From Dehalococcoidia bacterium UBA6627 (GTDB lineage: Bacteria > Chloroflexota > Dehalococcoidia > UBA2979): 25,744 nucleotides of DNA. Within the stretch, counting starts at the first letter, position 1. Each line of letters starts with the position of its first letter. Location of the stretch: positions 1-25,744 of the forward strand of contig DKLZ01000011.1 of the NCBI GenBank assembly GCA_002455955.1. Direction: 5' to 3'. The notes under the pieces were generated by a model. The model did no database searches, was not told the origin of the DNA, and saw only the letters and a list, made by a program, of their open reading frames with translations. Below, one piece after another: positions 22,718 through 25,744 of this stretch. A program made the translations under genes and the position numbers.

Positions 22718-25042
22718 TTATCCTGCCGCTACACCTTCCACTCGTATGATGCCATCGTCTACCAGTGTTTTGTAGTTATTTCCGAGTCCGATTTCCTCGA
22801 GAATCTCGCGCGCGTCTGAACCGGGTGTTGGTGCCGGTCGACCGGGTATCAATGTGGTACGTGAAAGACGTGCAGCCGGTCCTGTTGTAGTGACTGGACC
22901 CCGGTCCATGTGTTCGCGGGTAACGCTGAGACCATGTTCGACCACCCACGGATCAACCATCAGCTCGCGAGGATTGTCGATCACGCGGTGTGCACCAGCG
23001 CCAGCAGCGACGAGTTTCGCTACCCATTCATCAACGGTACCGGTCGCGATTACCGCTTCGAGCGCTTCAGCTAGCTCATCACCTTCGAGACTCGCAATGT
23101 TTGCGATCCTTGCATTTTCGCAGAGCTGTTCGATGTCCTGATACCGCGCACCTAGGAACAGCCAGCCGTCGTTTGCTTTGTAAGCGCGGTGTAAAGGCCC
23201 ATCACCTAGCATTGTCTGCCCACTAGTTTCATCCCAGAGGTGGCCTTTGTAGTCAGTCATGAACTGCGTCTGAAGTGAGACTCCGGTGTAGGCGAGAGAA
23301 GTGTTAATGTGCTGTCCCTCGCCTGTGCGATCTCGGTGGTAGAGCGCAAGTGCTACTCCATATGCACCCATGAATCCTGTTCCGTAGTCGTTGATCGCAT
23401 TGGTCTGCAGTGCTGGTGGTCCATCCCCTCCAAAACGAACTTGCATCCCAGTTGCCGCCTGCGCTAACTGCTCATGTCCAGGGCGGTTTGCCCATGGCCC
23501 TTCATGTCCATACGAATTAAGTGAGGCATATATAATTTCCTGCTTCCGTTTGCGGACATCTTCGTATCCGATACCAAGTCGATCAGTCACGCCAGCTCGG
23601 TAATTCTCGACGATCACGTCGACGCTATCGACGAGTTGCCAGAAAATTTCGAGTCCTTCAGTCGACTTGAGGTCGAGCAGAATACTGCGCTTGCCTCGAC
23701 TGACATCCGTGAAAAAAATGACTGAGTCACTGCGGTAAGGTGCATCAATTTTGATGACGTCTGCTCCGTATTCGGCCAGAGTTCTTCCCGTAGTAGGACC
23801 GGCAAGGATGATGCACAAGTCGAGTACCCGCACCCCTTCGAGTGCACGCGGTAACTTTTGATTTTCTGTAGTGAGTAATCTGTCTGAGGAATGTTCGATC
23901 TCTTCGAGAAGTGCTTTCCGGTCGGCATCAAGTGCATGCCGCGATTTGATTTCACCCGGAGTCATGGACATTCGTACGTTAAGACCTGGTTGCGATGTGA
24001 GACCCAATTCGTGATCGCTAACGTCGACGATCGCCTTTGAGGCGCGAGCGTGAGGGTGGTCGAGCCATTCCTTGCTCGTTCGACAGACCGTCGCCTCAGA
24101 GCCGGCTTCGGCAATGAGTTCTTCCCATTCCTGTGCGGTTCGAGTTTTGAACAGGGAGATGAATCTCTTGTCTAATTCTTCTCGACGATCTTCTTCGAAT
24201 AACCCTTCTTGCGGCCAATGACTGATGCCGGCTAATTTCATGAATTCGGGAACATTTTGGTTGCCGGCGTGGAATTGGATCCAGCGGTCGTCACTGCAAA
24301 CATATTGTGTGGTGCGCAGTCCGGATAGATCTCGCATCGAAATAGGGTTTTGCCCTCGATATCCAAGAGCTCCGAACATGCTATCGAAAAGTGGTATTTC
24401 GATGGACTGCCCTTCGGCAGTTGATTGCGTGTCATTGCTAGAGGTGAGATTGGAAACAATCTGCCCATCTCGTTCGCGTACGACTAGCGCCATCCCGATA
24501 GCGGTAGCTGCTTGGAATGCGGCGTATGTCGAAGGTATCGGGACAGCGGTGTAGATGGGACGAAGACTATCCTCTATCGGATGCAACTCGGTATTGAGAC
24601 CTATTTGCTGGCTATGACCACCACGATTGAAGGTGGCGGTTGATGCACCGACTACGCCCTCCCATGCAGGCATATCACGTCGTGGGTCATCTGAAGCAAA
24701 ACCCGGCAATGAAGCATATAAGAGGTGCGGATGTGCCGTAGTGATTTCGGTTGATCCAAGTCCGAGTCGATCCATCACCCCAGGGCGAAAGTTTTCGATT
24801 ACGACATCAGCTGTAGCGATGAGTGCTCGTGCTGTTTCAAGATCATTGGTCGATTTGAGGTCGAGCAGAATACTGCGCTTGCCTCGATTCCATGTTGCAT
24901 TCCCAGGCGTATCCCACATTGGTCCGCTAGGTGGGTCGACCTTAATGACCTCAGCTCCTTGGTCTGCTAGCAGCATCCCTGTCATCGGACCTGCGATGTA
25001 CTGCCCGAAGTCGATTACACGTATGCCGTTAAGAGCGCCCAT
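22718..25042 (-). CDS. Double-domain CaiB/BaiF family CoA-transferase (class III)
   Basis: This is a 774-residue tandem fusion of two class III CoA-transferase units (formyl-CoA transferase/CaiB type). Unit 1 begins LNGIRVIDFGQYIAGPMTG, and unit 2 begins at about residue 400 with ALEGVRVLDLCIILAGPTTG. Both carry RGKRSILLDLKST and VENxRxGVxDRLGxG. In unit 2 D552 (NAINDYGTGFMG) sits where the family's catalytic Asp is expected. The equivalent position in unit 1 aligns by eye to S171 (VPIPSTYAAFQAA), and unit 1 has about 20 extra residues (191-211). Class III enzymes normally work as interlocked dimers, so this may be an intramolecular heterodimer with one active site. The CoA donor and acceptor are unknown. 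The start has GGGGGAAG directly upstream. The NTF2-like gene follows 35 bp downstream. Confidence 0.92.
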   Translation of the reverse strand: MGALNGIRVIDFGQYIAGPMTGMLLADQGAEVIKVDPPSGPMWDTPGNATWNRGKRSILLDLKSTNDLETARALIATADVVIENFRPGVMDRLGLGSTEITTAHPHLLYASLPGFASDDPRRDMPAWEGVVGASTATFNRGGHSQQIGLNTELHPIEDSLRPIYTAVPIPSTYAAFQAATAIGMALVVRERDGQIVSNLTSSNDTQSTAEGQSIEIPLFDSMFGALGYRGQNPISMRDLSGLRTTQYVCSDDRWIQFHAGNQNVPEFMKLAGISHWPQEGLFEEDRREELDKRFISLFKTRTAQEWEELIAEAGSEATVCRTSKEWLDHPHARASKAIVDVSDHELGLTSQPGLNVRMSMTPGEIKSRHALDADRKALLEEIEHSSDRLLTTENQKLPRALEGVRVLDLCIILAGPTTGRTLAEYGADVIKIDAPYRSDSVIFFTDVSRGKRSILLDLKSTEGLEIFWQLVDSVDVIVENYRAGVTDRLGIGYEDVRKRKQEIIYASLNSYGHEGPWANRPGHEQLAQAATGMQVRFGGDGPPALQTNAINDYGTGFMGAYGVALALYHRDRTGEGQHINTSLAYTGVSLQTQFMTDYKGHLWDETSGQTMLGDGPLHRAYKANDGWLFLGARYQDIEQLCENARIANIASLEGDELAEALEAVIATGTVDEWVAKLVAAGAGAHRVIDNPRELMVDPWVVEHGLSVTREHMDRGPVTTTGPAARLSRTTLIPGRPAPTPGSDAREILEEIGLGNNYKTLVDDGIIRVEGVAAG
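23662..23699. repeat. Copy A of a 38-nt repeat shared by the two CoA-transferase units
   Basis: This stretch encodes the end of SRGKRSILLDLKS in unit 2. It matches 24850-24887 with one mismatch, including 33 consecutive identical bases (23667-23699 and 24855-24887). The identity includes 6-fold degenerate Arg, Ser and Leu codons. Confidence 0.95.
24850..24887. repeat. Copy B of the 38-nt repeat shared by the two CoA-transferase units
   Basis: This is the same stretch in unit 1, one mismatch from copy A. Outside it the two units align only at conserved protein motifs, so the DNA identity stands out. Confidence 0.95.
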
Positions 25043-25430
25043 TCTTCCCCCATTCGGAACGCTGAAGTGAGTAGCGTACCTGTATTTTCTTGGTCGCCGT
25101 CACTTTTGGATGACATCAATAGAGGTGTCTTGGTTATTTCTCGCCAGATAGATGCCATGCGGTCTCTGTTTTCAATGACTATTCCAAGCCAGTGATTTTG
25201 ATCTGCAAGTTAGATGCTGCCGTTCTAGGCCGAAAATGAGTTTAGTTGGTTTGGAAAATCGGTGGGTAACCGAACTCTCTTTACCAACTGGTTGTGTTAC
25301 TAAAGGTACCGTTGAGTTGCGATTGATGTGCCGTTGCATGGACGCCTAGAGGCACCGCGTCTAGGATCGCCGTTATCGAAAGCTATGCGTAATGAGAAAT
25401 CTTGTTACGCCTTCGGGAAGTGTATGCCGC
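25043..25430. other. Divergent intergenic region between CoA-transferase and ferredoxin
   Basis: The 388-bp region contains the start regions of both divergent genes. A 6-bp inverted repeat CCTAGA/TCTAGG (25345-25350 and 25360-25365, 9-nt loop) lies about 65 bp before the ferredoxin start and might be an operator, but it is short. No promoter pair of normal spacing, RNA gene or coding frame is convincing. Confidence 0.4.
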
Positions 25431-25744
25431 ATGACGTTCGTGATCACATCGCCCTGTATAGACACGCAGGATCAGTCCTGCGTCGACGCATGCCCAGTTG
25501 ATTGTATTCATTTTGAGGAGGGGAGCGATCGGCTTCTCTACATCAATCCGATTGAATGCATAGATTGTGGTGCTTGCCAGCCGGCCTGCCCTGTGGACGC
25601 TATTTTCCCTGATGGTGACGTCCCTGATGCTGAGGCAAAGTTTATTGAGATCAATGAACTTTGGTTTGAAGATCCGGCAGCTGCACGTGCTCGTGTTAGT
25701 GGTGATGACTCTGCGCCTAGTGCAGCGGAAGCTCCTGCAGCGGA
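25431..25744 (+). CDS. fdxA: 7Fe ferredoxin [3Fe-4S][4Fe-4S], FdxA-like (cut by window edge)
   Basis: This is a small soluble electron carrier with two iron-sulfur clusters; 104 residues are visible before the window ends. The start MTFVITSPCIDTQ is typical of FdxA. C9, C17 and C21 followed by PVDC (C25) form the first cysteine set; the loop with the long spacing before ACPVDC is the 3Fe-4S pattern. IECIDCGACQPACPVDAI provides the 4Fe-4S set C-x2-C-x2-C-x3-CP. The core ends about residue 85; an Ala/Pro/Ser-rich tail (SAPSAAEAPAA) then runs off the edge, longer than in the usual FdxA of about 105-110 residues. I chose the ATG at 25431; the nearby ATG at 25424 is out of frame. The Shine-Dalgarno (GGGAAG) is rather far away. 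It is divergent from the CoA-transferase. Confidence 0.93.
   Translation, partial: MTFVITSPCIDTQDQSCVDACPVDCIHFEEGSDRLLYINPIECIDCGACQPACPVDAIFPDGDVPDAEAKFIEINELWFEDPAAARARVSGDDSAPSAAEAPAA

Noticed and set aside
25345..25365. Inverted repeat CCTAGA/TCTAGG before the ferredoxin gene
   Set aside because: A 6-bp repeat in a 388-bp gap is common by chance; it is mentioned in the gap entry but not called as a site.

Overview
The window is a gene-dense bacterial chromosome fragment of about 25.7 kb with moderate GC (roughly half by eye). I see no rRNA gene, insertion sequence, phage gene or CRISPR array. It contains one tRNA gene and about 21 credible protein genes; the first and last are cut by the window edges. 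The content fits a free-living, aerobic heterotroph: F420-type oxidoreductases (two luciferase-like, one Ddn-like), a double-length CaiB/BaiF CoA-transferase, an ACMSD-like amidohydrolase, a 2-keto-4-pentenoate-hydratase-family protein, an aldonolactone-oxidase-like flavoprotein and a 7Fe ferredoxin. That mix recalls uncultivated marine Chloroflexota (SAR202-like) or Actinobacteriota. There is no phylogenetic marker here that settles it, so this is an inference.

Layout. (1) 1-5661, all on the minus strand: a two-domain sulfurtransferase, tRNA-Ser(GCT), miaB, an NrtR-type Nudix/winged-helix regulator, nadA, a hotdog thioesterase and the start of nadB. This is a de novo NAD synthesis block (aspartate to iminoaspartate to quinolinate) carrying its own likely repressor and a 25-bp palindrome in front of nadA. 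(2) 5919-8863, plus strand: an MFS transporter and a stand-alone ketol-acid reductoisomerase of the plant type. (3) 9028-11190, plus strand: a hydratase and an FAD-linked lactone oxidase, 15 bp apart. (4) 11227-12770, minus strand: an amidohydrolase and a small unknown protein. (5) 12981-14626, plus strand: an M28-peptidase-like protein that appears to have lost most metal ligands, followed by a Ddn-like F420 protein. (6) 14632-16410, minus strand: two luciferase-like F420 oxidoreductases. (7) 16895-20021: a second MFS transporter, a tyrosine phosphatase and a short-chain dehydrogenase. (8) 20368-22206: typA/bipA. (9) 22251-25042, minus strand: an NTF2-like protein downstream of the fused CoA-transferase. 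(10) 25431 to the end: the 7Fe ferredoxin, plus strand.

The most notable signals are the NrtR gene with its palindromic candidate operator overlapping a candidate nadA promoter; the plant-type IlvC; the degenerate M28-like protein beside F420 enzymes; the CoA-transferase whose N-terminal half has lost its catalytic Asp but shares a 33-nt identical DNA stretch with the C-terminal half; and a 34-nt near-perfect palindrome inside the NTF2-like coding sequence that encodes the same peptide core on both strands. I do not see a clearly new multi-gene defence or mobile system here. Where a downstream methionine had a better Shine-Dalgarno sequence than the longest open frame, I moved the start and said so.
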